DNA from: Rhodocyclaceae bacterium
GTDB taxonomy: Bacteria > Pseudomonadota > Gammaproteobacteria > Burkholderiales > Rhodocyclaceae
DNA: 49,615 nucleotides
NCBI GenBank assembly: GCA_018262775.1
Contig: JADFDU010000015.1
Location: forward strand, 1-49,615
Direction of reading: 5' to 3'
The notes beneath the pieces were generated by a model. It ran no database searches. It was not told the origin of the DNA and worked only from the letters and a program-made list of their open reading frames with translations. This document shows positions 9,058 through 19,208 of the stretch, one piece after another. Position numbers and translations under genes: made by a program. Position 1 is the first letter of the stretch; each line of letters starts with the position of its first letter.

Positions 9058-9819
9058 TCAACCCTTCAGGAAAAACTCCATCTTGACCCCGGCCAGTTCG
9101 ATGACGTCATGGTCCTTCAGCTCGTGCGGATGCGTATCCAGCGCCGTCCCATTGACCACCGGGAAGTTGGCACCTTCGACGTGCGTGATGAAGTAGCCGT
9201 GCGGCCGGCGGGTTATCACCGCTACCTGCACGCCAGGCTTGCCCAGCGTGGTGAGGTTCTTCGTGAGTTCAAGTTCTTTGCCGGCATTGGCGCCGGTAAG
9301 AACCTGAATCACGCCCATCGGCACGGCCTGGGCGGGCGTAGCCGCTGCGACCGGCGGGGCCGCCTGGGTCGGTGGGGCCAGGTTGGCCTGGGTGTCTACG
9401 GCCTTCATGCCGACCTGGGTATCGACCATGGAAGGCGGCTTGGCCGCCACCTGTTCGGCCGTTTTCTTCATCAGGTCGGGACGCAGCACCATCGTTTTTT
9501 CGAAGTCGGCGGCTGTCGTCTGCGAAGGCGTCTCGTTGATGTACTTGAGCTTGTATTTGCCCAGTTCGATGACGTCGTTGTTCTGCAGGAAGTGCTTCTT
9601 GATCGGCTGGCCGTTCACGTAGGTGCCGTTGGTGCTGTTCAGATCCTCGAGGAATGAATCGTTGAGGATCGTCACGATCACCGAATGCTCGCCGCTGATG
9701 GCCAGATTGTCGATCTGAATATCGTTGTGCGGCTTGCGCCCAAGTGTCGTCCGCTCCTTGGTGAGCGGAATTTCCTTGAGCACCAGGCCATCCATGCTGA
9801 GGATCAACTTAGCAGCCAT
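9058..9819 (-). CDS. Double FHA-domain phosphothreonine-binding protein
   Basis: The N-terminal FHA domain (about 5-95) of this 253-residue protein has the canonical phosphopeptide-binding residues: TLGR (R28), SGEH (S42, H45) and LNSTNGT (N61). A Pro/Ala/Gln-rich linker (about 100-170) follows, containing EKTMVLRPD (T109). A second FHA-like domain (about 172-252) keeps the fold pattern (TLGK, PVVNGTALD, HDVIEL) but has lost several contact residues. FHA domains recognise phosphothreonine, so this is the expected reader or adaptor for the kinase upstream. It is preceded by GGAAGGAAG and lies 20 bp after the PP2C gene. The partner is not identified. T109 is a candidate phosphosite because similar Thr motifs occur in the kinase juxtamembrane region. 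Confidence 0.87.
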   Translation of the reverse strand: MAAKLILSMDGLVLKEIPLTKERTTLGRKPHNDIQIDNLAISGEHSVIVTILNDSFLEDLNSTNGTYVNGQPIKKHFLQNNDVIELGKYKLKYINETPSQTTAADFEKTMVLRPDLMKKTAEQVAAKPPSMVDTQVGMKAVDTQANLAPPTQAAPPVAAATPAQAVPMGVIQVLTGANAGKELELTKNLTTLGKPGVQVAVITRRPHGYFITHVEGANFPVVNGTALDTHPHELKDHDVIELAGVKMEFFLKG

Positions 9820-9839
9820 GTTGCTTCCTTCCCGTCAAA

Positions 9840-10664
9840 TCACTTGAACCATTGCAGCAACCGCGCCCACCAGCTGCGCGCTGCCGGATATTCGCGCGCA
9901 ATGCGCACCAGCACCACTGATACATTGTCCCGCCCGCCGCTGTCGTTGGCGGTCTGAACCAGTTGCGTTGCCGCCAGATCGAGATTGGCCGATAGCGCCT
10001 GCAGCGTCAGCGCAATCTCTTCATCCTCGACCATATCGTTGAGCCCGTCGGAGCATAGCAGGTAGACGTCTCCCGGCATCGTATCGTAATCGCGGATTTC
10101 CGGCTCAACCGTCGGGTCCACACCCAGTGCCCGCGTCACCAGGTTCTTGTTCTGCGAATGGCGTGCCTCCTCGGCCGTAATCATGCCGCTGTCGATCTGC
10201 TCCTGCAACAGGGAATGATCGCGGGTTATCGCCTGAAAGCCGTCGCCGCGCAGGCGGTAGAGCCGGGAATCGCCGATGTGCGCCACAGTCATCATGTTGT
10301 CGTAGAACAGGGCCACCACCAGCGTCGTACCCATACCGGCATACTGGGGTTGGCTCTGCGCCGCCTGATAGATTGCGGTATTAGCGCGCATGATCTCGGC
10401 TTCGAGAACACCATGCGAGTGCAGCTTCCCGGAGGCATCGAGCTGGTGCGGAGGCGTCTTCTGAAAAGCCTTTTCCAACTCGCTGCCCAGCAATGTGGTG
10501 GCCATGCCGCTGGCCACCTCGCCGGCGTTGTAACCGCCCATGCCGTCGGCCAGGATGGTCATGCCCATCGCGGCATTAAAAAAAATCGCGTCTTCGTTGT
10601 GCGAACGCACCATGCCCGGATCGGAGCGGCCGACGATTTGCAGTGACTGGCTGAGGTCCATCAT
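9840..10664 (-). CDS. PP2C-family Ser/Thr protein phosphatase
   Basis: This 274-residue protein carries the full set of PP2C (PPM) motifs: RSHNEDA (D25), LADGMGGYNAG (D40), GTTLV, HIGDSRLYRL, RDHSLLQE, CSDGLNDM and GGRDNVSVVL. These place the Mn/Mg-coordinating aspartates correctly, so the enzyme should be active. It resembles the stand-alone Stp/PrpC group paired with bacterial Hanks kinases. The C-terminus ends in WWARLLQWFK, an amphipathic or membrane-peripheral tail. It starts 5 bp after the kinase stop codon, which supports co-expression and a role in reversing the kinase. No signal peptide is present. Confidence 0.93.
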   Translation of the reverse strand: MMDLSQSLQIVGRSDPGMVRSHNEDAIFFNAAMGMTILADGMGGYNAGEVASGMATTLLGSELEKAFQKTPPHQLDASGKLHSHGVLEAEIMRANTAIYQAAQSQPQYAGMGTTLVVALFYDNMMTVAHIGDSRLYRLRGDGFQAITRDHSLLQEQIDSGMITAEEARHSQNKNLVTRALGVDPTVEPEIRDYDTMPGDVYLLCSDGLNDMVEDEEIALTLQALSANLDLAATQLVQTANDSGGRDNVSVVLVRIAREYPAARSWWARLLQWFK

Positions 10665-10669
10665 GCCTC

Positions 10670-13252
10670 TTATAGATTGAAATCAACTTGGGGCGAAGCG
10701 GTCCCGCCGCCCATGCTCAGACCCACGCACGCACGCAAGTCGGCCGCCAGTTCGGCACCGGTCTGGTAACGTTGCGCGTCGTCCTTGGCCAGTGCCCTGT
10801 CGATAATGGCCGCCAGGCACTCCGGTACTTGCGGGTTAACATCGCGAATGTGGGGATGCGCCTCATTGGCGATCTTGAACATTAGCTGCGCCATCGAATC
10901 GCCCTCGAAGGGCAGCTTGCCGGACGCCATCTGGAATAGCATGACACCGAGGGAGAACAGATCGGAACGGCCGTCGATCTTCTTGCCAGCCAGCTGTTCC
11001 GGCGACATGTAGCTCGGCGTGCCCAGCACCATGCCGGTCTTGGTCCTTGACGAATCGGTGATTCTGGCAATGCCGAAATCGGTCACCTTGACGGAGTCGG
11101 ACTCCGGCTCGTACATGATGTTGGCCGGCTTGATGTCGCGATGGACCACACTATTCTGGTGGGCATACGAGAGTGCATCGGCGATACGTGCGGCGATGTC
11201 CATGACCTTCGCAATCGGCATCAGGTTGCCGAGCTTGGTGTAGGGCACCAGATCCTTGCCTTTGAGGAATTCCATGGCGATGTAGGCCAGGTCATGCTCC
11301 TCGCCGGCATCGAAAATCGTCACGATATTCGGGTGATTCAGGCGGCCAGCCGTCTCAGCTTCGCGAAAGAAGCGTTCCTTGACGTCCTTCAGTTCGTCCT
11401 CCTCGAACTCCTGGGACAGCGCCATGGTCTTGATGGCGACGACACGGTTGATCTTCGGGTCCCGCCCCAGGTACACCACGCCCATGGCACCCTTGCCAAG
11501 CTCCTTCTCGACTTGATAGCGACCGAGCATCGGCTTCTCGACCTGCCCCCCTTCGAGGATCATGGTGCCTTGCGCGGTCGAGCGGCCGCCGCCACCGAGA
11601 ATCACCGTCTCCGACATGGCCTTGGCGCGGCTGAGCTTCTGCTCCAGGTCACGGAACTTGGGATTGAAGTCGGCCATGTAGCGGAACACCGACTCAGCCT
11701 TGTTGAACTGACGCTTGCGCTCGAAATCCAGCGCCAGATTGTAGAGGTTCTCCATCACCGCGTTGTCGAGCGGGCACTTGCGGAACTTGTCGAAGGCCAT
11801 GTCGAGTTGGCCCTGGCCCTGGAAGGCCAGGCCCAGCATGCGGTTGGATTCGGCGGAATCTGCCTCAGATTTTTCCTTGCCCCGTTCGGTGACGAGAAAG
11901 CGTTTCGTGGTGAGCAGCAGATGGCCGAGCAACAGCAGCGCGGCCGGCACCATCAGTTGCAACCACATCAGTTGCGTAGTCATCAGCACGAAGTGTGCGG
12001 CCACCAGGGCAACAAGCAAGCCGGCCGTCACGCCCGCGCCCAAGCCGGCCTTGAGGCGCGGCAGCAACGCAATCAGGTACACCGCGACCAGCAGGAATGC
12101 CAGCCGCTCGACCATCCAGCCCCAGGTCGGGACGACAAAGAAATGCTCCTGCAGGATGCTGGACACCGTGTGCGCCTGCATCAGCACCGCCGGCATCGCC
12201 GGCGACACCGGTGTCACGAAAATACTGCTAATGCCGGCGGCGGTCGGGCCGATCAATACGATCTTGTCCTTGTACTTGTCCAGCGGAATCTTGCCACTCG
12301 CCACATCGAAAAAGGAATCTACCTGGAAGGCCGGCTTGCCGTCGCGATCCTTGTAGAAGAAGGTGTTCATCTGCATGACCGGATCGGTGCCGATCTTGAG
12401 GTTGCCCAGACTCACCGTCTCGCCCAGCCTGACTTTTATGTCAGCCACGCCCAGGTTCAGGCTCTTCGCCGCGATCATGAGGGACAGCGCGGGATAAATC
12501 TCGTTGAAGTGGGCCAGCACCAGCGGCTCGGTACGAATGCCGCCATCGACATCGGGGTTGACGTTGAGGTGGCCGATGGCCGCCGCACCGCGGCCGAGTT
12601 CTTCCACCAGCGGCACCTCGACATCGGCGGTGAGTAGCGGGATGCTCTCGCCTTTCTCGATCTGGGTGATGGCGTTCTTCTTGATGAAATCCGGTAGTGG
12701 TCTGTCGGGCCGCCCGCGCGGCTCCCCCAGGCGAAAGAGTATCGGCAAGGCGACATTGCCCGCCTTGGCGATGGCTTCGCCCAGGCGCCGGTCGGAATTG
12801 AGCTTCTGTTCGGCCTCGGCCAGGACGGGCCCGAACTGCCCCAGCGGCGGCGGCTGGACGGCGAGCGTTTCGGTGCCGCCGGACAGCGGAGTGCCGCCGG
12901 CTTGGCCATAGAGTTCGATCAACTTGTTGATATACGTAAGCCCTGGGTCGATCTGCGGCTCGGAAAAGAAGATCGTGGTGGCGATGACCTTGGCTTTGGC
13001 GGCGGCTAGCCCGTCAATCATCTTCGCATGCACGTCACGCGACCAGGGCCAGCGGCCGAGGTTGTCGATGCTCTGCTTGTCGATGGCGATGACGGCGATT
13101 TTGTCGCTTGGTTCGCGCGAAACGGCGCCCATGCCGAGATCGTAGGCTTTACGCTCCAGGCTCTGCAGCAGTTCTCCACCTCCGGCAATGAGCATGACCA
13201 AGCTCACGACGACACCAATAAACCAGTCGGTTTTCCAGAAACTCTTCGACAC
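10670..13252 (-). CDS. CHASE2-domain membrane Ser/Thr protein kinase (Hanks type)
   Basis: The 860 residues comprise a membrane helix (about 9-27), a periplasmic CHASE2 domain (about 35-375), membrane helices (about 380-450), a TPR-like helical stretch (about 465-545), and a kinase domain (about 578-845). Kinase motifs are intact: glycine loop LGKGAMGVVYLG (585-596), VAIK (K608), HRDIKPANIM (D706), DFGIAR (D725), and an activation segment with TKTGMVLGTPSYMSPE. Two Thr motifs, SETVILGG (T549) and QGTMILEG (T563), lie between the TPR region and the kinase. CHASE2 is shared with the adenylate cyclase downstream, so a related periplasmic cue may feed both. This is the first gene of the operon, 305 bp from sucD. 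Confidence 0.93.
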   Translation of the reverse strand: MSKSFWKTDWFIGVVVSLVMLIAGGGELLQSLERKAYDLGMGAVSREPSDKIAVIAIDKQSIDNLGRWPWSRDVHAKMIDGLAAAKAKVIATTIFFSEPQIDPGLTYINKLIELYGQAGGTPLSGGTETLAVQPPPLGQFGPVLAEAEQKLNSDRRLGEAIAKAGNVALPILFRLGEPRGRPDRPLPDFIKKNAITQIEKGESIPLLTADVEVPLVEELGRGAAAIGHLNVNPDVDGGIRTEPLVLAHFNEIYPALSLMIAAKSLNLGVADIKVRLGETVSLGNLKIGTDPVMQMNTFFYKDRDGKPAFQVDSFFDVASGKIPLDKYKDKIVLIGPTAAGISSIFVTPVSPAMPAVLMQAHTVSSILQEHFFVVPTWGWMVERLAFLLVAVYLIALLPRLKAGLGAGVTAGLLVALVAAHFVLMTTQLMWLQLMVPAALLLLGHLLLTTKRFLVTERGKEKSEADSAESNRMLGLAFQGQGQLDMAFDKFRKCPLDNAVMENLYNLALDFERKRQFNKAESVFRYMADFNPKFRDLEQKLSRAKAMSETVILGGGGRSTAQGTMILEGGQVEKPMLGRYQVEKELGKGAMGVVYLGRDPKINRVVAIKTMALSQEFEEDELKDVKERFFREAETAGRLNHPNIVTIFDAGEEHDLAYIAMEFLKGKDLVPYTKLGNLMPIAKVMDIAARIADALSYAHQNSVVHRDIKPANIMYEPESDSVKVTDFGIARITDSSRTKTGMVLGTPSYMSPEQLAGKKIDGRSDLFSLGVMLFQMASGKLPFEGDSMAQLMFKIANEAHPHIRDVNPQVPECLAAIIDRALAKDDAQRYQTGAELAADLRACVGLSMGGGTASPQVDFNL

Positions 13253-13557
13253 GCTGCGCTGTCCTCTCCTGCTGAAATATTGTCTTTTTTGGAGAAGCCG
13301 CCGCGCGCATGCGATTCAAGTCCTGCGAAACACTTTGCGCACGGTATAAAAACGTCAAAGCTGCAAGTTGCAAGGATACCCTCAAAATCCCCTCAACCTG
13401 CTTATAAACAGCAATTTATTTGTAATTCTTACAGGTAAACATGAGGATAGTCAAATATTTCTCGGCCAAAAAACAGCGGGGATTCGGGTTGTTGCGCACG
13501 GCATACAAACGATAACGCCGCCCCCGAGGACGGCGTTGTCGTTGATGAATGTTTCGC
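13253..13557. other. Intergenic region between sucD and the signalling operon
   Basis: This 305-bp stretch has no convincing gene. It is AT-rich compared with its surroundings, as expected of promoter DNA for the minus-strand kinase gene. On the minus strand TTGCAA (13366-13371 on plus) and a TATACC-like element near 13343-13348 are spaced a little too widely for a strong sigma-70 promoter. A perfect 11-bp palindrome TGCAAGTTGCA lies at 13362-13372. The sucD-proximal end holds the terminator-like stem listed separately. Confidence 0.5.
13514..13537 (-). terminator. Probable terminator stem after sucCD
   Basis: AACGCCG (13514-13520) and CGGCGTT (13531-13537) form a 7-bp stem around a GC-rich loop, 20 bp beyond the sucD stop in the direction of transcription. 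The T-rich tail on the minus strand is weak (ATCGTTTG), so termination may be partial. Confidence 0.55.
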
Positions 13558-14445
13558 TCAGAGAACAGACTTCAACAGCTTGCCCATTTCGGCCGGGTTC
13601 TTAGTGGTCCTGATGCCGCAGGCTTCCATGACTGCCAGTTTCTCCTGCGCCGTGCCCTTGCCGCCGGAAATGATGGCGCCTGCATGGCCCATGCGCTTGC
13701 CGGCCGGGGCGGTGACGCCGGCGATAAACCCAACGATCGGCTTCTTGTTTTTGCACTCCTTGGCATACCACTCGGCGGCCGCTTCCTCGTCGGAGCCGCC
13801 GATCTCACCGATCATGATGACGGCGTCGGTACCCGGGTCATTCATGAACAGTTCCAGCACGTCCTTGTGCTTGAGCCCATTCACCGGATCACCGCCGATA
13901 CCCACGGCCGTCGACTGGCCCAGCCGCAGATCGGAGAGTTGTCCCACGGCTTCATAGGTCAGTGTGCCGGAGCGCGACACCACACCGATGCGGCCCTTCA
14001 TGTGGATGTGGCCGGGCATGATGCCGATCTTGATTTCGTCCGGCGTGATAATGCCGGGACAGTTCGGCCCGCACAGGACGGTTTTCGACGCGGCCTTGCG
14101 CATCTTGTCCTTCAATTCGACCATGTCCCGCACCGGAATGCCCTCGGTAATGCAGATGACGAGATCGAGCTCGGCTTCGACCGCTTCCCAGATCGCGGCT
14201 GCGGCAAAGGGGGGCGGCACGTAGATGACCGATGTATTGACGCCGGTCTGTTTCTTGGCCTCTTTCACTGAAGCGAAGATCGGAATGCCCTCGTAGGACT
14301 CGCCGGCCTTTTTCGGATTCACCCCGGCGACGTAGCAGTTCGCGCCGTGGGCGTACTCCTTGCTCATCTTGGTATGGAACTGGCCGGTCTTGCCGGTGAT
14401 GCCCTGCGTGACGACGCGGGTGTCCTTGTTGATCAGAATGCTCAT
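13558..14445 (-). CDS. sucD: Succinate-CoA ligase (ADP-forming), alpha subunit
   Basis: This 295-residue protein catalyses succinyl-CoA + ADP + Pi to succinate + ATP + CoA together with SucC in the TCA cycle. It shows the N-terminal CoA-binding Rossmann region ([14 protein letters not shown]), the [12 protein letters not shown] block and the active-site phosphohistidine motif [10 protein letters not shown] (H254). The start is ATG 14445; the longer open frame upstream is only a shadow of sucC. It lies 11 bp after sucC, so the two subunits are co-transcribed. Next to paa genes this supports use of succinyl-CoA from ring degradation, although sucCD is also a housekeeping pair. Confidence 0.97.
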   Translation of the reverse strand: MSILINKDTRVVTQGITGKTGQFHTKMSKEYAHGANCYVAGVNPKKAGESYEGIPIFASVKEAKKQTGVNTSVIYVPPPFAAAAIWEAVEAELDLVICITEGIPVRDMVELKDKMRKAASKTVLCGPNCPGIITPDEIKIGIMPGHIHMKGRIGVVSRSGTLTYEAVGQLSDLRLGQSTAVGIGGDPVNGLKHKDVLELFMNDPGTDAVIMIGEIGGSDEEAAAEWYAKECKNKKPIVGFIAGVTAPAGKRMGHAGAIISGGKGTAQEKLAVMEACGIRTTKNPAEMGKLLKSVL

Positions 14446-14456
14446 GTTGGTATCCC

Positions 14457-15635
<1,179 letters not shown>

Positions 15636-15636
15636 G

Positions 15637-15792
15637 TCATGCCTCCTGTAGAGCCGCGCCCTGAAGGGATGGCGCAGCCATCCCGAAGAAGTACTCCTGG
15701 GGTGCCTCAAGGGAGGCATGCGCTCCCATGGGAGGCAGCGAACGGATGCTGGCACCAGCCTTTGATTCTATGGTGTGAGCGTGGGGGTCCAT
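15637..15792 (-). CDS. Small leader ORF upstream of sucC (51 aa, unknown)
   Basis: This is a 51-codon frame starting ATG 15792 after AAGGA and ending TGA 15637, one base before the sucC ATG. The peptide begins MDPHAHT and its middle and end carry [17 protein letters not shown] and QEA. These parts are shared with a second small ORF at 25753-25881, and the copies differ by an in-frame 27-base insertion. The sucC ribosome site is read as the last sense codons. No function is known. The frame may be a translated leader, or coding capacity carried by a structured repeat. Conservation of flanking peptide blocks and frame supports translation; changes in the hairpin part support RNA structure. Confidence 0.5.
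   Translation of the reverse strand: MDPHAHTIESKAGASIRSLPPMGAHASLEAPQEYFFGMAAPSLQGAALQEA
15638..15792 (-). repeat. Dispersed structured repeat, copy 1 (before sucC)
   Basis: This stretch is closely similar to 25754-25881 apart from a 27-bp insertion near 15742-15768. Stem H2 is TGCCTC-N4-GAGGCA (15703-15718) and stem H1 is CTCCCATGGGAG (15723-15734). A third hairpin, GATGGC-N3-GCCATC on the minus strand, lies near 15668-15682. CATGCCTCC (15638-15646), which covers the sucC ribosome site, is exactly complementary to GGAGGCATG (15712-15720). Confidence 0.75.
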
Positions 15793-15897
15793 ATTGTTCC
15801 TTGCTGATCGAATCTGAAGAAGACATGCCAGAAAGGCGGCTGACGCATGACTGCGCGGGGCCTTTCGGAGAAACGCGATAGGTTTCATGTAGCGCGC

Positions 15898-15914
15898 CAT
15901 AATATCACATTATG
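15898..15914. promoter_or_regulatory. Inverted repeat upstream of sucC leader
   Basis: CATAAT-ATCAC-ATTATG is a perfect 6-bp inverted repeat in the 156-bp space between paaY and the sucC leader. On the minus strand it contains TATTAT, a possible -10. It may be an operator or promoter element for sucCD; no regulator is assigned. Confidence 0.35.
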
Positions 15915-15948
15915 ACCTCGCTTCAGAGACAAGACAGCGTCCTGACGA

Positions 15949-16587
15949 CTATTCCGGATTGTCTTCGCGGGCTGCCTCGGCCCACTCCGCCTTGGCTTCG
16001 ATGAGCGGCTTGATGTCGGGCAGAAGAATGCGCTTGCGATCGGCTTCGACTTCCGTCAGCGCGACCGTTTCAGTCATGGTGGCTAGAGAGCGGCGCGCCA
16101 GATGCTGGTAGAGAGCGGTACCTTCGTGCTTCCAGTCCATTTCCTGTTTGGAGAGGGGACGCACCACTTTTGCGGGCATCCCTGCCACCAGGCTCTTCGG
16201 TGGCACCACCATGCCAGCCTTGACGAAAGCCATGGCGGCAACGATGGACCACTCCCCCACCTCGGCCTTGTCCATCACCACAGCGTTCATGCCGACCAGC
16301 GCATTGCGGCCGATGCGGCAGCAATGCAGTACAGCGCCATGGCCGATATGCCCGTTCTCTTCGACCACGGTATCGCGTTCGGGAAAACCATGTACGATGC
16401 AGCAATCCTGAATATTGGCGCCACGCTCGATGCGGATACGTCCGAAATCACCGCGCAAGCAGGCGCTCGGGCCGATATAGCAGTCCGGCCCGATAATGAC
16501 GTCCCCGATAAGGGTTGCCGACGGATGGACATAGGTTGAGGGGTGCACTACCGGTGTAACCCCTTCTATCGAATAGACTTTCACCAT
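15949..16587 (-). CDS. paaY: PaaY-like gamma-carbonic-anhydrase-fold thioesterase
   Basis: This 212-residue protein starts MVKVYSIEGVTPVVHPSTYVHPSATLIGDVIIG-like and continues with hexapeptide repeats of a left-handed beta-helix, including GHIGHGAVLHCCRIG and MNAVVMDKAEVGEW. The family is the PaaY/CaiE trimer, related to gamma-carbonic anhydrases. In phenylacetate catabolism PaaY is reported to act as a thioesterase that clears dead-end ring-cleavage CoA products. It is transcribed away from paaG-paaI-paaJ-paaK with a 135-bp divergent gap, which fits the pathway. The likely zinc-binding histidines are present in the repeats. Confidence 0.88.
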   Translation of the reverse strand: MVKVYSIEGVTPVVHPSTYVHPSATLIGDVIIGPDCYIGPSACLRGDFGRIRIERGANIQDCCIVHGFPERDTVVEENGHIGHGAVLHCCRIGRNALVGMNAVVMDKAEVGEWSIVAAMAFVKAGMVVPPKSLVAGMPAKVVRPLSKQEMDWKHEGTALYQHLARRSLATMTETVALTEVEADRKRILLPDIKPLIEAKAEWAEAAREDNPE

Positions 16588-16594
16588 ACCTCAC

Positions 16595-16608
16595 CATTAA
16601 GCATAATG
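16595..16608. promoter_or_regulatory. Inverted repeat in the paaY-paaG divergent region
   Basis: CATTA-AGCA-TAATG lies 8 bp in front of paaY and about 115 bp in front of paaG. It is a candidate operator or part of the paaY promoter. It shares the CAT/ATG ends with the repeat at 15898-15914, but the similarity is too short to claim a common regulator. Confidence 0.3.
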
Positions 16609-16722
16609 ATGCATGTTGTACGTTAGTCCTGAATTATGTAGCATGTCGGCGGTGATGTAAAACGATACTGTCGGATACCTCAACGCTACTAATTCTGTAT
16701 CTGAACTGTTGTTTCGGTCGAT

Positions 16723-17505
16723 ATGAGCACTATTCTCTACCAGTTCCGCGACGGTGTCGCCCGCATCACGCTGAACCGCCCGGACAAATTGAATAGCCTG
16801 AATGCGGCAATGCATGGCGAATTGCGCCATGCGATCGGGCGCGTGCAGGCGGACGGCGCTCGCAGCCTGATCCTGACGGGCGCTGGCCGCGCCTTCTGCA
16901 CCGGGCAGGATCTGGCCGAACGCATCATGCCGCCCGGGGCACCGCCGCCGGACCTGGGGCATTCCATCGAGATCCATTACAAACCGCTGGTGCTGGCCCT
17001 GCGTGCCCTGCCCATTCCCGTCATCGCCGCGGTCAACGGCACTGGTGCCGGCGCCGGCGCCAACCTGGCCCTCGCCTGCGACATCGTTCTGGCGGCACGC
17101 TCGGCCTGTTTCATCCAGGCCTTCAGCAAGATCGGCCTGGCGCCGGATTGCGGCGGCAGCTACTTCCTGCCGCGGCTGGCCGGCAGCGCACTCGCCATGG
17201 GATTGGCCCTGAGCGGCGACAAACTGTCGGCCGAGCAGGCAGCAGACTGGGGCCTGATCTGGAAGTGCGTTGACGATGACGCGCTCATGCCCGACGCCGA
17301 GGCCCTGGCGGCCCGTTTCGCCCAGGGGCCGCCTCTTGGGTATGCCGCCACCAAACGTGTGCTGCACGCCTCCTCGAATAATACGCTGGAACAGCAGCTC
17401 GACCTCGAACGCGATACCCAGCGTGAACTCGGGCGTAGCGCGGATTACCGCGAAGGCGTGGCTGCTTTCATGGAGAAACGCCCGGCCGTCTTCAAGGGCA
17501 AGTAA
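16723..17505 (+). CDS. paaG: PaaG, ring-epoxide (oxepin) isomerase, enoyl-CoA hydratase family
   Basis: This 260-residue crotonase-fold enzyme matches PaaG: SILILTGAGRAFCTGQDL-type oxyanion region, NGTGAGAGANLALACDIV, and FSKIGLAPDCGGSYFLPR with the acidic residue used for isomerisation. One hydratase Glu is replaced (Asn in AGANLALACD), as usual for PaaG isomerases. In aerobic phenylacetate degradation it converts ring-1,2-epoxyphenylacetyl-CoA to the oxepin and isomerises a later intermediate. It is the first gene of a plus-strand run paaG-paaI-paaJ-paaK with tiny gaps. The ribosome site before ATG 16723 is weak. Confidence 0.92.
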   Translation: MSTILYQFRDGVARITLNRPDKLNSLNAAMHGELRHAIGRVQADGARSLILTGAGRAFCTGQDLAERIMPPGAPPPDLGHSIEIHYKPLVLALRALPIPVIAAVNGTGAGAGANLALACDIVLAARSACFIQAFSKIGLAPDCGGSYFLPRLAGSALAMGLALSGDKLSAEQAADWGLIWKCVDDDALMPDAEALAARFAQGPPLGYAATKRVLHASSNNTLEQQLDLERDTQRELGRSADYREGVAAFMEKRPAVFKGK

Positions 17506-17514
17506 ACTCCGCGC

Positions 17515-17964
17515 ATGAGTCCGATCAAAAAAACCCAGGAACTGGCCGAAGCCGTTGGCCGCGAAATGTACCGCAGCGACCGCACCTCGCAGTTCCTGCG
17601 CATCGCTCTGGACGAAATCCGCCCCGGCTATGCGCGCATGTCGCTGACCATCACCGACGACATGGTCAATGGCCACGGCATGTGCCACGGCGGCTTCATC
17701 TTCACCCTCGCCGATTCCGCCTTTGCCTATTCCTGCAACAGCCATAACCACAACGCCGTCGCCTCCGGCTGCACCATCGACTACCTGGCTCCGGCGCATG
17801 TCGGGGACGTGCTGACCGCCACTGCGGAAGAACGCGCACTCGCCGGCCGCAGCGGTATCTACGACATCGAGGTCAGCAATCAGGCCGGCAAACGCATCGC
17901 CCTGTTCCGCGGCAAGTCCCACCGTATCCAGGGCGAGCTGGTCAAACAACAAGGAGGTGATTGA
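17515..17964 (+). CDS. paaI: PaaI, hydroxyphenylacetyl-CoA thioesterase
   Basis: This is a 149-residue hotdog-fold thioesterase with the PaaI signature [22 protein letters not shown] and the second half [20 protein letters not shown]. PaaI hydrolyses stalled hydroxylated phenylacetyl-CoA products and protects the pathway. It lies 9 bp after paaG and ends inside the ribosome site of paaJ: the last codons plus the stop contain AAGGAGG, which serves the next gene. Confidence 0.93.
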   Translation: MSPIKKTQELAEAVGREMYRSDRTSQFLRIALDEIRPGYARMSLTITDDMVNGHGMCHGGFIFTLADSAFAYSCNSHNHNAVASGCTIDYLAPAHVGDVLTATAEERALAGRSGIYDIEVSNQAGKRIALFRGKSHRIQGELVKQQGGD

Positions 17965-17965
17965 G

Positions 17966-19171
<1,206 letters not shown>

Positions 19172-19208
19172 TAAATTCAAACTGCTAGGCATTGAAGAGG
19201 AGCAAACC

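Noticed and set aside
15637..15900. 87-codon version of the sucC leader ORF
   Set aside because: The N-terminal 36 codons are not shared with the second copy and lack a ribosome site; ATG 15792 matches the conserved start.
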